A stretch of DNA of 64,000 nt. It comes from JAZPYZ01 sp045544455. GTDB taxonomy: Bacteria; Bacillota; Clostridia; Oscillospirales; Acutalibacteraceae. Location of the stretch: contig JAZPYZ010000019.1 in NCBI GenBank assembly GCA_045544455.1, forward strand, positions 284,644 through 348,643, in the 5' to 3' direction. Below, in pieces: positions 1 through 11,100 of this stretch. How positions within the stretch are numbered: the stretch's first letter is position 1; each line of letters opens with the position of its first letter. The notes beneath the pieces are model-generated. The model saw only the letters and a list, made by a program, of their open reading frames with translations. It was not told where the DNA came from and searched no databases. The position numbers were made by a program, and so were the translations under genes.

Positions 1-251
1 TCTTCTTTCACCGTGACCACACGACCGGTAATACCGCCAATGGTGGTCACTTCATCACCAACGCGAATGTTGTCACGCATTTGTTGTTCTTCTTTTTGAC
101 GTTTTTTCTGCGGACGGATCATCATAAAATACATGAGAACCACGATCAAAATCAACGGCAAAAACGAACCGATCATCGACAAGGTGCTCGCTTCACCGCT
201 AGCCGGCGTGGTTGTATCTCCGGCAGCCAACAAAATTCCGTTAAATAACAT
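1..251 (-). CDS. yajC: YajC, Sec translocase accessory subunit (3' end cut by window edge)
   Basis: YajC is a small single-pass membrane protein that joins SecD-SecF at the SecYEG translocase. The visible 83 codons start at ATG 251 behind an AGGAGG site at 261-266. They encode a short N-terminal tail, one hydrophobic segment at about residues 25-42 (core [19 protein letters not shown]), then the hallmark [12 protein letters not shown] stretch and a [14 protein letters not shown] segment, all typical of YajC. The C-terminus lies beyond base 1. It follows queA and tgt on the same strand, the usual queA-tgt-yajC order, so secD may follow outside the window. Confidence 0.93.
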   Translation of the reverse strand, partial: MLFNGILLAAGDTTTPASGEASTLSMIGSFLPLILIVVLMYFMMIRPQKKRQKEEQQMRDNIRVGDEVTTIGGITGRVVTVKE

Positions 252-340
252 ACTCTTATACCTCCTGAAAAGTTCTTCCTCACTATACCATATTTTGGAC
301 CGTATAGCAAGTCCGTTCTCAAAAATTTAACAAATCCGTT

Positions 341-1468
341 TTAAATTCGTTCGTCAAGAATCGGCACGTATTGTTCATAAAACGATTGGAACGTGCCTTT
401 TTCGATGTTGTCACGGATGCGTTCCATAAGCGTATTATAGAAATAGAGATTGTGCATCACGCAAAGTCGCATCGCAAGCATCTCGCCGCTTTTAAACAAG
501 TGCCGGATATATGAACGCGAATACCGCCGGCAGGTCGGGCAATCGCATTCTTCATCGATGGGACGATCATCCCGTTCGTATTTTTGGTTGAGCAGATTGC
601 GATGTCCTTGCCAGGTAAACACGTGGGAATGTCGCGCGTTTCGCGCCGGCATCACGCAATCGAACAAATCAATGCCGCGTGCCACCCCTTCGAGGATATT
701 GACCGGCGTACCTACCCCCATTAGATAACGCGGTTTATCGGTCGGCATGTGCGGTGTGACCGCATCCAAAATCCGGTACATATCCACGGCCGGTTCGCCA
801 ACCGCCAATCCCCCGACGGCATATCCGTCCAGTCCCATTTGCGCGATCTCTTTTATGTGCGCGATACGCAAATCTTCAAAGGTACACCCTTGGTTGATAC
901 CAAACAACAATTGTTGACGGTTTAAGGTAGTGGCATCTTCGTTCAGCCGCCGCATCTCGACCTGGCAACGTTCCAACCATCTGGTAGTACGGGCACAAGA
1001 CTGTTTGGAATAACTGTATTCAGCCGGATTGGCGACACATTCGTCAAACGCCATGGCGATGGTGGACGCGAGGTTGGATTGAATGCGCATGCTTTCTTCT
1101 GGTCCGATAAACAGTTTTTTGCCGTCCACGTGGGAGGAAAAGGTAACCCCTTCTTCCTTGATCTTGCGCAATCCCGCCAGCGAAAACACCTGAAACCCGC
1201 CACTGTCGGTAAGCACCGGACCGTTCCAACCGGTAAACCGGCGAATACCGCCCATATCACGCACCAGCTCGTCGCCCGGACGCACGTGTAAGTGGTAGGT
1301 ATTACACAACTGCACCTGACATTTCAGGTCAACCAGATCATGGGCCGATACCGCGCCTTTGATGGCACCGCAGGTCGCAACGTTCATAAACGCCGGCGTT
1401 TGGACCGTGCCGTGCGGCGTAACAAACTCACCGCGTCTGGCGGCCCCTTCGGTGGTTAAAATCTTCAT
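341..1468 (-). CDS. tgt: tRNA-guanine transglycosylase (queuine/preQ1 tRNA-ribosyltransferase)
   Basis: Exchanges guanine-34 of tRNAs with GUN anticodons for the queuosine precursor preQ1 in the cytoplasm. The 375-residue product has the family's usual length. Visible features are TDSGGFQVFS at residues 87-96 (base recognition and catalysis), GGLAVGE at 219-225, the nucleophile Asp270 in DLFDCVMPARNARH, and the zinc site Cys308, Cys310, Cys313 and His339. The ATG start at 1468 follows a GGAG site. It lies 36 bases after queA, which acts on the preQ1 base that Tgt inserts, so the two are co-transcribed with yajC. Confidence 0.98.
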   Translation of the reverse strand: MKILTTEGAARRGEFVTPHGTVQTPAFMNVATCGAIKGAVSAHDLVDLKCQVQLCNTYHLHVRPGDELVRDMGGIRRFTGWNGPVLTDSGGFQVFSLAGLRKIKEEGVTFSSHVDGKKLFIGPEESMRIQSNLASTIAMAFDECVANPAEYSYSKQSCARTTRWLERCQVEMRRLNEDATTLNRQQLLFGINQGCTFEDLRIAHIKEIAQMGLDGYAVGGLAVGEPAVDMYRILDAVTPHMPTDKPRYLMGVGTPVNILEGVARGIDLFDCVMPARNARHSHVFTWQGHRNLLNQKYERDDRPIDEECDCPTCRRYSRSYIRHLFKSGEMLAMRLCVMHNLYFYNTLMERIRDNIEKGTFQSFYEQYVPILDERI

Positions 1469-1504
1469 AATAGTCTCCGTTTCTGTGTGGTTAAATCGTG
1501 ACGC

Positions 1505-2530
1505 TTACTGGATCAACATCGCATCACCGAAACTGAAAAAGCGATAACGCTCTTCCACCGCGTGCCGGTAACTGTTCATCGTAAACTCGTAACCGGCCAA
1601 CGCACTGACCAACATGATCAGCGTGCTTTCGGGCAAGTGAAAATTGGTGAGCAGACCGTCGATAACCTGAAAAGTGTAACCGGGATAGATGAAAATATCG
1701 GTCCAGCCTTCAGCCGGGGCGATCTTCCCGTCTTGCATGCCGACGCTTTCCAAGGTGCGACAACTGGTCGTTCCGACCGCAAACACGCGTCCGCCGGACG
1801 CTTTGGTACGGTTGATCAGATCGGCTGTAGCCGGTGACAACTCATAGTGCTCAGAATGCATGTGGTGATCTTGGATATCGTCGGCTTTAACCGGGCGGAA
1901 GGTGCCGAGCCCTACGTGTAACGTCACAAACCCGATTTGCACCCCTTTGTCGCGCAACCGTTGCAACATCTCCTCGGTAAAATGCAACCCGGCGGTAGGA
2001 GCCGCAGCCGAACCGCGTTCTTTCGCATAGACCGTCTGATAACGCCCTTGATCTTCTAACCGCTTGGTGATGTAATGCGGCAACGGCATCTGCCCAATGC
2101 GTTCCAAAATCTCGTAAAACACACCGTCGTAACGAAATTGAACCAAACGGTTACCGTCGCCGACGATCTCGAGCACTTCCGCTTCGAGCAAGCCGTCACC
2201 AAACGTAAGCACGTCACCCGGACGCGCCTTTTTGCCGGGGCCGGCAAGCACTTCCCACACGTCATGTCCCCGGGGAGTCAGCAACAACAATTCCACCGCA
2301 CCGCCGGTACCTTTTCGGTGTCCGTAAAGGCGCGCCGGCAGCACCCGACTATCGTTTAAAATCAGACAATCGCCGGGTTGCAACAAGTCTTCCAAATCGC
2401 GGAACTGACAGTCTTTTGTCTGTTGATTTTGGCGGTCCAAAACCAACAACCGAGAGGCATCGCGCGGCTCGATCGGCTCTTGCGCGATGAGTTCCGGCGG
2501 TAAATCGTAATAAAAATCGCTTCGTTTCAA
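1505..2530 (-). CDS. queA: S-adenosylmethionine:tRNA ribosyltransferase-isomerase
   Basis: Transfers and isomerises the ribosyl part of SAM onto preQ1-34 in tRNA to make epoxyqueuosine. The 341-residue length is normal. It opens with SDFYYDLPPELIAQ.PIEPRDASRLL and contains the conserved GRKGTGGAVELLL-type and TAGLHFTEE.L segments, and GLGTFRPV. The start is TTG at 2530, chosen because a good AAGGAG site lies just upstream and no ATG or GTG fits better. It is the first visible gene of the leftward queA-tgt-yajC unit and is divergent from asd. Confidence 0.97.
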   Translation of the reverse strand: MKRSDFYYDLPPELIAQEPIEPRDASRLLVLDRQNQQTKDCQFRDLEDLLQPGDCLILNDSRVLPARLYGHRKGTGGAVELLLLTPRGHDVWEVLAGPGKKARPGDVLTFGDGLLEAEVLEIVGDGNRLVQFRYDGVFYEILERIGQMPLPHYITKRLEDQGRYQTVYAKERGSAAAPTAGLHFTEEMLQRLRDKGVQIGFVTLHVGLGTFRPVKADDIQDHHMHSEHYELSPATADLINRTKASGGRVFAVGTTSCRTLESVGMQDGKIAPAEGWTDIFIYPGYTFQVIDGLLTNFHLPESTLIMLVSALAGYEFTMNSYRHAVEERYRFFSFGDAMLIQ

Positions 2531-2581
2531 ATTAAAATCTCCTTTTTTATGAAAAAAGGCATTAAATCCCTTGTGATTTTA

Positions 2582-2611
2582 TTGACAAAGATAATAGTAT
2601 AATGCTACAAT
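2582..2611 (+). promoter_or_regulatory. Probable sigma-A promoter of asd-dapA
   Basis: A perfect TTGACA at 2582-2587 is followed after 18 bases by TACAAT at 2606-2611, about 50 bases before the asd start. A TATAAT at 2598-2603 is badly spaced from any -35 and is less likely. Confidence 0.65.
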
Positions 2612-2664
2612 GTTAGGCACGAAAAGTCAAGCATTTGTGCGAATTTTGAAGGGATTGAAGACAC

Positions 2665-3741
2665 ATGAAAAAGTACAAAGTCGGTATTGTTGGCGCGACC
2701 GGAATGGTCGGTCAACGGTTTGCGATTCTGCTGAACGAACATCCGTGGTTTGATGTCACGGTGTTGGCAGCAAGTCCCCGTTCGGCCGGGCAAACTTACG
2801 AACAAGCTGCCGGTGGTCGCTGGGCAATGCCGGTTCCGATGCCGGAGAAGATGAAAGACATGGTGATCGTGGACGCGTCGGATGTAAACGCGGTCGCATC
2901 GCAGGTGGATTTCGTGTTCTGTGCGGTGGATATGAAAAAAGACGAGATTCGTGCGCTGGAAGAAGCGTATGCCAAAGCGGAATGCCCGGTGGTATCGAAC
3001 AACAGCGCGAACCGGTTTACCCCGGACGTGCCGATGGTGATTCCGGAAATCAATGCCGATCATCTCGAAGTCATTCCGGCACAACGGAAACGTTTGGGCA
3101 CCAAACGCGGTTTTATCGCCGTAAAATCCAACTGCTCGTTGCAGAGCTATGTGCCGGCGTTGTATCCGTTGTCGAAATGGGGTATCAACAAAGCGCTCGT
3201 TTGCACCTATCAAGCGATTTCGGGTGCAGGCAAAACCTTTGAACGGTGGCCGGAAATGGTGGATAACGTGATCCCCTATATCGGCGGCGAAGAAGAAAAA
3301 TCCGAAAAAGAACCGCTGAAGATCTGGGGCCGTGTGGAAAACGGCGAAATCGTCAATGCCGAATCGCCGGCGTTTACCGCACAATGCCTGCGTGTACCGG
3401 TGAGCGACGGTCACTTTGCAGCGGTGTTCTGCTCGTTTGACAAAAAACCCACCAAAGAAGAAATCTTGAATGCTTGGAAAGAATTTTCCGGCGAACCGCA
3501 AGCGTTGGAACTGCCGAGTGCGCCGAAACAATTCTTGCATTATTTTGAAGAAGACAACATGCCGCAGACGAAACTGCATCGCGGTTTGGAAGGCGGCATG
3601 GCGGTCTCGATCGGTCGTTTAAGAGAAGATTCGCAATACGATTACAAATTTGTCGGCTTGTCGCATAACACCCTGCGCGGTGCAGCCGGCGGCGCGGTGC
3701 TTCTCGCCGAATTGCTGTGCGCGAAAGGATACATGGACTAA
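2665..3741 (+). CDS. asd: Aspartate-semialdehyde dehydrogenase (archaeal/fungal-type)
   Basis: Reduces aspartyl phosphate to aspartate semialdehyde with NADPH, the shared step to lysine, diaminopimelate, threonine and methionine. The 358-residue protein starts with the nucleotide-binding GIVGATGMVGQRF. It carries the active-site Cys157 in KSNCSLQ, TYQAISGAGK at 181-190, and the catalytic His250 in VPVSDGHFAAV. The SNCSLQSYV context and overall length fit the archaeal/fungal branch of the family better than the classical E. coli branch. ATG 2665 has a modest AAGGG site. It lies 24 bases before dapA, which uses its product, so the two form a lysine/DAP operon. Confidence 0.97.
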   Translation: MKKYKVGIVGATGMVGQRFAILLNEHPWFDVTVLAASPRSAGQTYEQAAGGRWAMPVPMPEKMKDMVIVDASDVNAVASQVDFVFCAVDMKKDEIRALEEAYAKAECPVVSNNSANRFTPDVPMVIPEINADHLEVIPAQRKRLGTKRGFIAVKSNCSLQSYVPALYPLSKWGINKALVCTYQAISGAGKTFERWPEMVDNVIPYIGGEEEKSEKEPLKIWGRVENGEIVNAESPAFTAQCLRVPVSDGHFAAVFCSFDKKPTKEEILNAWKEFSGEPQALELPSAPKQFLHYFEEDNMPQTKLHRGLEGGMAVSIGRLREDSQYDYKFVGLSHNTLRGAAGGAVLLAELLCAKGYMD

Positions 3742-3765
3742 CCGGCAAGAAAGGCTGGTTTCGAT

Positions 3766-4653
3766 ATGAGTAAACACACTCTTTTCACCGGCACCGGTGT
3801 GGCACTTGTCACCCCGATGCAGGAGGACGGAAGTGTACATTACAGGAAGTATCGAGAACTAATTGAACGTCAAATTGATGCCGGCGTGTCGGCCTTGATT
3901 GCGGCCGGCACTACCGGAGAAGCCTCTACTCTATCTCGCCGAGAACTCGCCGATTTGTTCACCGCCACGGTCGAACAAACACGCGGTCGCGTACCGGTGA
4001 TCTGCGGTACCGGCACCAACAACACCGCCGCTACGGTGGAGTTGTGTGAACTCGCTTACGATTGTGGTGCGGATGGGACCTTATTAGTCACACCGTATTA
4101 CAACAAAACGTCACAGCAAGGGTTGATCGAACACTATACCTACGTGGCCGATCGTGCCAAACTGCCGATGATCGTATACAACGTTCCGTCAAGGACCGGA
4201 CTGGATATATCGCCCGAAACGGTATGGACACTCAGCCAACATCCGCGGATCGTAGCGATCAAGGCGGCCGGTTCGAACCTGTCGGACGTGGCACAGATTG
4301 CTGCCGGATGCGATATCGACATATATTCCGGTAACGACGACCAGATTCTACCGGTTCTGTCGCTGGGCGGCAAAGGGGTAATCTCGGTAATGGCAAACGT
4401 GGCGCCGCGACAAACCGCCGCCATCTGTAACCGATGGTTTGCCGGGCGACCGGCGGACAGTTTGCGGTTACAACTCGAATGGTTGGATCTGGCTAAAGCA
4501 TTGTTTTCGGACGTTAACCCGATACCGGTTAAACAGGCGATGAATTGGATGGGCTTAGAGGTCGGCGCATGCCGATTGCCGCTTTGCCGCATGAACGAAG
4601 CCAAACAAGTTGGTTTGCGTGCGGTGATGCAACAACATGATCTTATTCCATAA
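3766..4653 (+). CDS. dapA: 4-hydroxy-tetrahydrodipicolinate synthase
   Basis: Condenses pyruvate with aspartate semialdehyde, the committed step to diaminopimelate, lysine and, in spore formers, dipicolinate. The 295-residue protein has the class I aldolase barrel motifs: GTTGEASTL at 48-56, TPYYNKTSQQG around 109-119, catalytic Tyr138 in VYNVPSRTG, and Schiff-base Lys166 in IVAIKAAG. YSGNDDQILPVLSLGGKGVISV matches the C-terminal part of the barrel. It is the last gene of asd-dapA and is closed by a strong terminator that begins inside its stop codon. Confidence 0.98.
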   Translation: MSKHTLFTGTGVALVTPMQEDGSVHYRKYRELIERQIDAGVSALIAAGTTGEASTLSRRELADLFTATVEQTRGRVPVICGTGTNNTAATVELCELAYDCGADGTLLVTPYYNKTSQQGLIEHYTYVADRAKLPMIVYNVPSRTGLDISPETVWTLSQHPRIVAIKAAGSNLSDVAQIAAGCDIDIYSGNDDQILPVLSLGGKGVISVMANVAPRQTAAICNRWFAGRPADSLRLQLEWLDLAKALFSDVNPIPVKQAMNWMGLEVGACRLPLCRMNEAKQVGLRAVMQQHDLIP

Positions 4654-4692
4654 ACGAAATCCGTTGTCTTTCGACAACGGATTTCGTTTTTT
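4652..4692 (+). terminator. Rho-independent terminator of asd-dapA
   Basis: A 17-base-pair stem (4652-4668 with 4673-4689) has a TTTC loop and runs into a T-rich tract. The stem begins within the dapA stop codon. Confidence 0.93.
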
Positions 4693-4695
4693 CTC

Positions 4696-4724
4696 TTTTC
4701 ATTTGCACACCGATATAGTATAAT
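4696..4724 (+). promoter_or_regulatory. Candidate promoter of addBA
   Basis: A perfect TATAAT at 4719-4724 lies 17 bases after a weak TTTTCA at 4696-4701, just downstream of the dapA terminator and about 33 bases before the addB start. Confidence rests on the -10 box and the position. Confidence 0.5.
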
Positions 4725-4756
4725 AAACATATTACAAAACAAAGGATGTGAAACGG

Positions 4757-7700
4757 ATGTTACAGACGGTAATCGGACCCAGTGGAACCGGCAAGCTGTT
4801 CTACGTATATCAACAAATGGAACAACAGATCAACGCCGGATTTGATAAACCGATTGTATTGATCGTGCCGGAACAAGCATCCTTTGAAAGTGAACGGTTT
4901 TTACTCGATCGATTAGGCCCGGACCGCGCTCAGCGCGTACAGGTACTGAGTTTTACCCGTTTGGCCGAAATTGTGTTTCAACAGGGTGGCGAACCGGTTG
5001 GCAAACGTTTGGATGACGGATCCCGATTGTTGTTGTTGTCGCACGCTATGGAACAGGTGGCCGATCATCTGGAACTCTACCGTGAACAAGCTACACGCAC
5101 CGATTGTTTGGACCAGATGGCGGCCATGATCGCCGACTGCAAACGCGCCGCCGTATCCGGCGAAATGCTCGATGCGGTCGCTGAAAAACTGACCGGCGGT
5201 GTTTTACCTCAAAAACTGCGCGAATGCCGTTTGATTTTCGACGCATACAACGCGTTACTCGCGACCGGATACGTGGATCCGCTGGATGACTTATCCGCCG
5301 CCACCAACCGACTCGCACAACATCCGATATTTGCCGAAGCGCACATTTTTGTGGATTCGTTCAGTGGGTTTTCGGCGTGCGAATTCGATTGCCTGGAAGT
5401 GTTGATGAAACAAGCCCGATCCATGACGGTGACGTTGTGCACCGATACGCTGCAAGCGGCCGAAGCGGATCGCGGTATTTTTGATCATCCGATCCAAACG
5501 GCACACCGTTTGATCGAGATCGCCAACCGCCATCACATTCCGGTGGCAAAACCGATCACTCTTACCCAAAACCGGCGTGCCGCCAACGAAGAATTGGCAC
5601 TTTTGGAACGGCATTTGTTTGATTTGGAGCCGATGACGTTTGATCGGCCGGTGGAACATATTACCGTGACGGCTTGCCGTGATATTTGGAACGAGAGCGA
5701 AACCGCCGCGCGGATCATTCGTCGCTTGGTGCGCCAAGGATACCGGTATCGCGACATTTCGGTATGTGCGCGCAATCTGGAAGCGTATGACGGCATTTTG
5801 GACACCGCGTTTGCGCGGATGGATATTCCGCTGTTTCGTGACGACGTTGACGATATCATGAGCGACTCACTCATCACGTTGGTTCACGCCATTTTGCAGA
5901 TCATCTGCGGCCATGCCGATACCGATCTGTTGATGGCGATGGCGAAAACCGGTTTGTTGGGTGTGAGCACCGCCTCGTGTGCGGCACTGGAAAACTATGC
6001 CTTTATGTGGCGGATTCGCTATTCCGCGTGGGCGCAGGAGTGGCGTTTTAACCCGGACGGCATGACCATCCGGGAACAGGCCGACACCGACAAGCGGTTG
6101 CGGTATCTTAACCGATTACGTCGGCGTATCATCCAACCGATCAAACGATTAACCGGTGATATCACCGGCTCAATAACCGGTTTGGCATTTTCCGAAGCGA
6201 TCTATCGGTACCTGCAACGCGCACGCGTTGACCGAATGGTCACGATGTTTGCCACGGCTCACCAAAAAGCCGGTCGGCACACCGAGGCGCACCGTTTGAT
6301 GCGTGTGTGGGAATTGTTGATGGAACAACTGGACAAGATCGCTACCTTGTTCGGCGACACGGCCATGCCGCGCGAACGGTTGGCAGAACTGCTGACGGTA
6401 GCGTTACAGTCGGTCGAGTTTGGAAAGATTCCGCAAACCATCGACACGGTTCAGGTCGGTAACCCCGATCGGATGCGATTCTCGCACCCGAAAGCGGTTT
6501 TATTGCTGGGCGCAAACGAAGGCGTGTTCCCTGCCGCACCGACACAAACCGGCTTGTTTAGTGAGCCGGAACAACGGCAACTGGCCGCGCATGGTTTGCA
6601 GCTGAGCGATTCGTTCGATCTGCAATTCTCGCAAGAGCGATATTATGCGTATACCGCCATTTCCGCGCCGAGCGAGCAGGTATACGTCTCGTATTTACAA
6701 GTGAATGGATCCTTAGAACCGTTGTATCCGTCTTCGTTGGTACAATCCATTCGCACCATATTCCCACAAGTGACGTCGTCCGTAGTGGACGATTCTCCTA
6801 TCCCCGAAAACGTGAAAGACGCGTTTTCGTTGTTAGCAAGAGAACACGCGACCGGCACGGCACACGCCGCCTCGTTACAACACGTATTAGAAGAACAACC
6901 CGCATACGCACCGCGTTTGGAAGCGCTTCGCCGCACAGCGGCACATGCACCGATTGCATTCCGTGATCCGGCTAATGCCAAACGCTTTTTCGGAACGAAC
7001 ATGTGGTTGTCACCGTCCAAAGTCAACCGTTTCCACGAATGTCGGTTTGCGTATTTTTGTGAATATGGGTTGCACGTTTCCAAACGCAAAGCGGCCGAAC
7101 TGGACGCCTTGCAATTCGGGACGGTATCCCACTACGTTATGGAACAACTGTTGCCGGTATACGTGAAAAACGGTGTAACCACCGTGCGCAAAGCACAAGT
7201 GGCGGCCGACGTTGATAAAACCGTTATGCAGTACGTTGATGAATCGTTTGGCGGAACGGCCGATAAACCGGCACGGTTCACCTATCTGCTGACACGCCTG
7301 TCGGCAACCTGTACCGCCTTGATGTGGCAAGTGGTGCAGGAACTGCGTCAAAGCCGGTTTGTGCCGGTGGACTATGAGTTGAAGATCGGGCACGCCGACG
7401 ACGATGAACCGCATATCGATCCTATCGTGTTGACCTTGCCGGACGGCACGACCGTGCGGGTGCAAGGCACTGTTGACCGCGTAGACGTGTGCGAACTCGA
7501 CGGCGAATCGTACGTACGTGTCATCGACTATAAAACCGGATCTAAAGAGTTTCGGTTATCGGACGTGGCCGAAGGCATCAATCTGCAAATGTTGATCTAT
7601 CTGTTCTCGATCTGTCAAAACGGCGAGAATCGGTACGGGCGCGTATCGCCGGCCGGCGTATTGTATCTGCCGGCAAAACTGCCGTATCTGAAATGCGATC

Positions 7701-8125
7701 GACAGATGGATGACGAAAAAGCCAACGTCGGACAGATCAAGCAAATGAAGATGAACGGATTACTGCTGGATCATCCGGCCATCGTTGCCGCTATGGAACA
7801 AGATGCGGCCGGATTGTTTGTCCCAGCAAAGGTCAACGCGGCCGGACAACTCGATGCGCGCTCTTCGGTCGCGTCGCTCGAACAATTCGGCATATTGAAA
7901 CGCAAGATTGAAAAGATCCTCATCAATATGGCAAAAATGTTGCACGACGGCGATATGGCCGCCGTGCCGATGATGAGCGACCGGTCGGCGTGTGACTACT
8001 GCGATTTTCGCGCGGTATGCGGACGAGAACCGGACGATCCCGTGCGCCCAATTTTGAAACTCGATAATCGCACGGTGTTCGAACAGTTACAAGCCGAGGA
8101 ACAGGAGGTGAACGCGCGTGGCTGA
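4757..8125 (+). CDS. addB: ATP-dependent helicase/nuclease AddAB, subunit B
   Basis: AddB pairs with AddA to resect double-strand ends and load RecA. About 1122 residues, near the usual size. The N-terminus has a P-loop GPSGTGKLF in which the Ser/Thr after Lys is replaced by Leu, so it is partly degenerate. The C-terminal nuclease has RVIDYKTGS near residue 924. Four cysteines fit the AddB iron-sulphur staple: one in HECRFAYFC near 760 and a C..C.....C group in SACDYCDFRAVCG near 1077. I chose ATG 4757 over GTG 4748 because AAAGGA at 4741-4746 is ten bases from the ATG but touches the GTG. It overlaps addA by eight bases. Confidence 0.95.
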   Translation: MLQTVIGPSGTGKLFYVYQQMEQQINAGFDKPIVLIVPEQASFESERFLLDRLGPDRAQRVQVLSFTRLAEIVFQQGGEPVGKRLDDGSRLLLLSHAMEQVADHLELYREQATRTDCLDQMAAMIADCKRAAVSGEMLDAVAEKLTGGVLPQKLRECRLIFDAYNALLATGYVDPLDDLSAATNRLAQHPIFAEAHIFVDSFSGFSACEFDCLEVLMKQARSMTVTLCTDTLQAAEADRGIFDHPIQTAHRLIEIANRHHIPVAKPITLTQNRRAANEELALLERHLFDLEPMTFDRPVEHITVTACRDIWNESETAARIIRRLVRQGYRYRDISVCARNLEAYDGILDTAFARMDIPLFRDDVDDIMSDSLITLVHAILQIICGHADTDLLMAMAKTGLLGVSTASCAALENYAFMWRIRYSAWAQEWRFNPDGMTIREQADTDKRLRYLNRLRRRIIQPIKRLTGDITGSITGLAFSEAIYRYLQRARVDRMVTMFATAHQKAGRHTEAHRLMRVWELLMEQLDKIATLFGDTAMPRERLAELLTVALQSVEFGKIPQTIDTVQVGNPDRMRFSHPKAVLLLGANEGVFPAAPTQTGLFSEPEQRQLAAHGLQLSDSFDLQFSQERYYAYTAISAPSEQVYVSYLQVNGSLEPLYPSSLVQSIRTIFPQVTSSVVDDSPIPENVKDAFSLLAREHATGTAHAASLQHVLEEQPAYAPRLEALRRTAAHAPIAFRDPANAKRFFGTNMWLSPSKVNRFHECRFAYFCEYGLHVSKRKAAELDALQFGTVSHYVMEQLLPVYVKNGVTTVRKAQVAADVDKTVMQYVDESFGGTADKPARFTYLLTRLSATCTALMWQVVQELRQSRFVPVDYELKIGHADDDEPHIDPIVLTLPDGTTVRVQGTVDRVDVCELDGESYVRVIDYKTGSKEFRLSDVAEGINLQMLIYLFSICQNGENRYGRVSPAGVLYLPAKLPYLKCDRQMDDEKANVGQIKQMKMNGLLLDHPAIVAAMEQDAAGLFVPAKVNAAGQLDARSSVASLEQFGILKRKIEKILINMAKMLHDGDMAAVPMMSDRSACDYCDFRAVCGREPDDPVRPILKLDNRTVFEQLQAEEQEVNARG

Positions 8126-11100
8126 TGTAAAATGGACTCCTGAACAGCAACAATGTATCGATGCGCGCGGCGGCACCGTATTGGTTTCGGCGGCGGCCGG
8201 TTCCGGTAAAACGGCAGTGTTGGTGCAGCGGGTGCTCGGGCTTATTACCAATACCGATCACCCGATCGATATCGATCGATTATTGATCGTGACCTTTACC
8301 AATGCGGCGGCGGCCGAGATGAGACAACGCTTGTCCAACGCCCTATCCGAACGGTTGGCGCTGGATCCGCATAACGCGCACCTGCAACGGCAACAACGCC
8401 TGTTGCCGAACGCCCATATCAGTACGGTGCACGCCTTTTGCGGTAAACTGTTGCGCGAATATTATTATCTGCTGGATATTTCTCCACAATATAAACTCAT
8501 CGATCAAGCGAGCGAAGAGTTGTTGAAAGCCGAAGCGATGGCCGAACTGTTGGAGCAACGGTACACCGAAAACGATCCGGCTTTTATCCGCTTGGCAGAT
8601 GCGGTTAATACACAAAAAAGCGACGACGTTCTGACGCAAACCATACGGCGTATTCATACCTTTATTCAGTCATACCCCTTCCCCGACCGGTGGTTAGATA
8701 CACACGAACAGTCGTACGACGACACCGTGCCATTTGAGCAAACCCTCTTCGGTTCCTTGTTACTGAAACATATTCGCGAGCAAATGGCTTTTGTTGCGAC
8801 GCAACTGGATGCCGCGTACCAACTGGTCATCGGCGTACCGAACATAGAAACCGCTTACGGCGAAACGATCGCACAAGAATCCCAGCTGATAGCGACGTTA
8901 CAAACGCAACTCATCGACGCTTCGTGGGACGAGGCCGTTCGTTTGATCCAAACCGATGTGTTTGGTCGGTTGAGCCCTTTAAAGAATTTTGAAGACCTTG
9001 CTTTGAAAGAACAGGTAAAATCGTTGCGTTCAGAAGCCAAAGATGCCTTCTCGGCGTTACAAACACAACTGGGGCCGGTGGCCGAACATGCTGCTGATGA
9101 TCTGCGTTATCACGCGGAATTGGTGCACGAATTGTTTGATTTGGTACGCACTTTCAGCAAACGATTCAACGAGAAGAAAACGGCGAAACGGTGGTTGAAT
9201 TTCAACGATCTGGAACATTTGTCATTACGGTTATTGGTAACCGAAGACGATAACGGACAACTGAGTAAAACCCCGATCGCACGCGAGATTGCCAATCGTT
9301 TTGATGAAATTTTGGTAGATGAATATCAAGATACCAACGCCACACAAGAGACGTTGTTCAGCGCCATTTCTCACGAGGAAACGAACCTGTTTATGGTGGG
9401 AGACGTCAAGCAAAGTATCTACGGGTTCCGTCAAGCAATGCCGGAATTGTTTTTAAACCGGCGCAAACGGTATCCGACCTATGACGGCAACGTCTTCCCC
9501 TCAACCATTACACTCGGACACAATTTCCGCAGTCGACCGGAAGTGACCGAAACGGTCAATTTCTTGTTCCGGCAATGGATGACGGCCGAGTTGTGCGGCA
9601 TGGACTACGATCAACACGAAGCCTTGGTACCGCGCGCATCCTATCTGCCGCAAGACGATCGCGAAACCGAACTGATGATACTTCGACGCGGTGACGACGA
9701 TTCCGACGTTGCTGAAGCACAAGCGATCGCCGACCGGATCCATCAACTGAAAACGTCTTTCTCGGTGGATGACAAGGGCACGTTACGACCGTTGCAATAT
9801 CGCGACGTTGTCATTTTGCTACGCAGCAGAAAAACACACGCGCAAGTCTATGTGGACGTGTTACGAAAAAACGGAATCCCGGCCTATACCGACGAGCCGG
9901 CCGGATTCTTTGCGGCGCCGGAAATCGCCTGCATGTTATCGTTATTACGCGTGATCGACAACCCGGTACAGGATATTCCGTTGCTTTCGGTGCTCTTCTC
10001 TCCGTTATTCGGGTTTTCGCCGGATGATCTGGCGGCTATCCGCACCGTCGATCGAAGAAGTCCGTTATTTGTCGCCGTGCGAAAAGCCATTCGATCCACC
10101 GAAATCGATGACGATTTAAAAACACGGTGTCGCGCCTGTTTAGCACAACTGGACGCGTTCCGGAAAGCATCCGTATCGATGCCGGCCGATAAACTGATTC
10201 GGTTGGTGTTCGAAGAAACCCGCTATCTTGATTTGGTACGTGCGCAAAAACGCGGTGCGGCTAAAGAGGCAAACCTGCAACAGTTATACGGACACGCAAA
10301 ACAGTTTGAACAAAACGGATTTCGTGGCCTTTCGGCGTTTATCCGATTTTGCGACCGATTGGAACAACAAGGGTTGGACATGGGGGCCTCAAACACTTTG
10401 GAACAAGACGATGCCGTGCACGTCATGACGGTGCACCATTCCAAAGGCCTTGAATTCCCGGTGGTGTTTTTGGCACGTATGGGCGCGTCGTTCAACACCA
10501 AAGCCGAAGCCGAGAATTTGTTGTTACACAACCGTGTGGGGCTGGGGATGACGCGACGCGACGTGGAGAAGCGACGACAGTATGACACCTTGCCGCACAT
10601 ATGTGTGAAACAAGCGATTCGCAAAAGCGATCGTGCCGAAGAGTTGCGTGTGTTATACGTTGCGATGACGCGTGCGCGTGAAAAATTAATTTTGGTGATG
10701 TCGGCACAAAAGCCGGAAAAACTGTTGTCCGACGCGCAATTTGCCGTGCGCGGTGACGCGCCGGTATCGGCGGCGTATTTGAATTCCGCTTCCTCTATGG
10801 CACATTGGTTGATAGCCGGCATCGTACGACATCCGTCGGTACAAAACGCGTTTCCGTTAGAAACCGAAAAAGCCACTACGCTACCTTGTGAGACGCCGAT
10901 ATCCATACGTATCATCGAACCCGACTCGGCCGAAGATCGGCCCGATATCGTGTGTGACCAACCGATCGCAAAAACCGTTGCAGAAGACCGACAACTAACC
11001 GAGACGATGCGCGTACATATGGCGTATCGTTACCCGTATGAAGCGGCCATGTCGGTGCCCACTAAAGTGGCGGCTTCCCATCTGCCGGGCGAAGAGATGT

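Noticed and set aside
2582..2603. TTGACA-TATAAT as the asd promoter
   Set aside because: The two boxes are only ten bases apart. TACAAT at 2606 with an 18-base spacer is the better -10.
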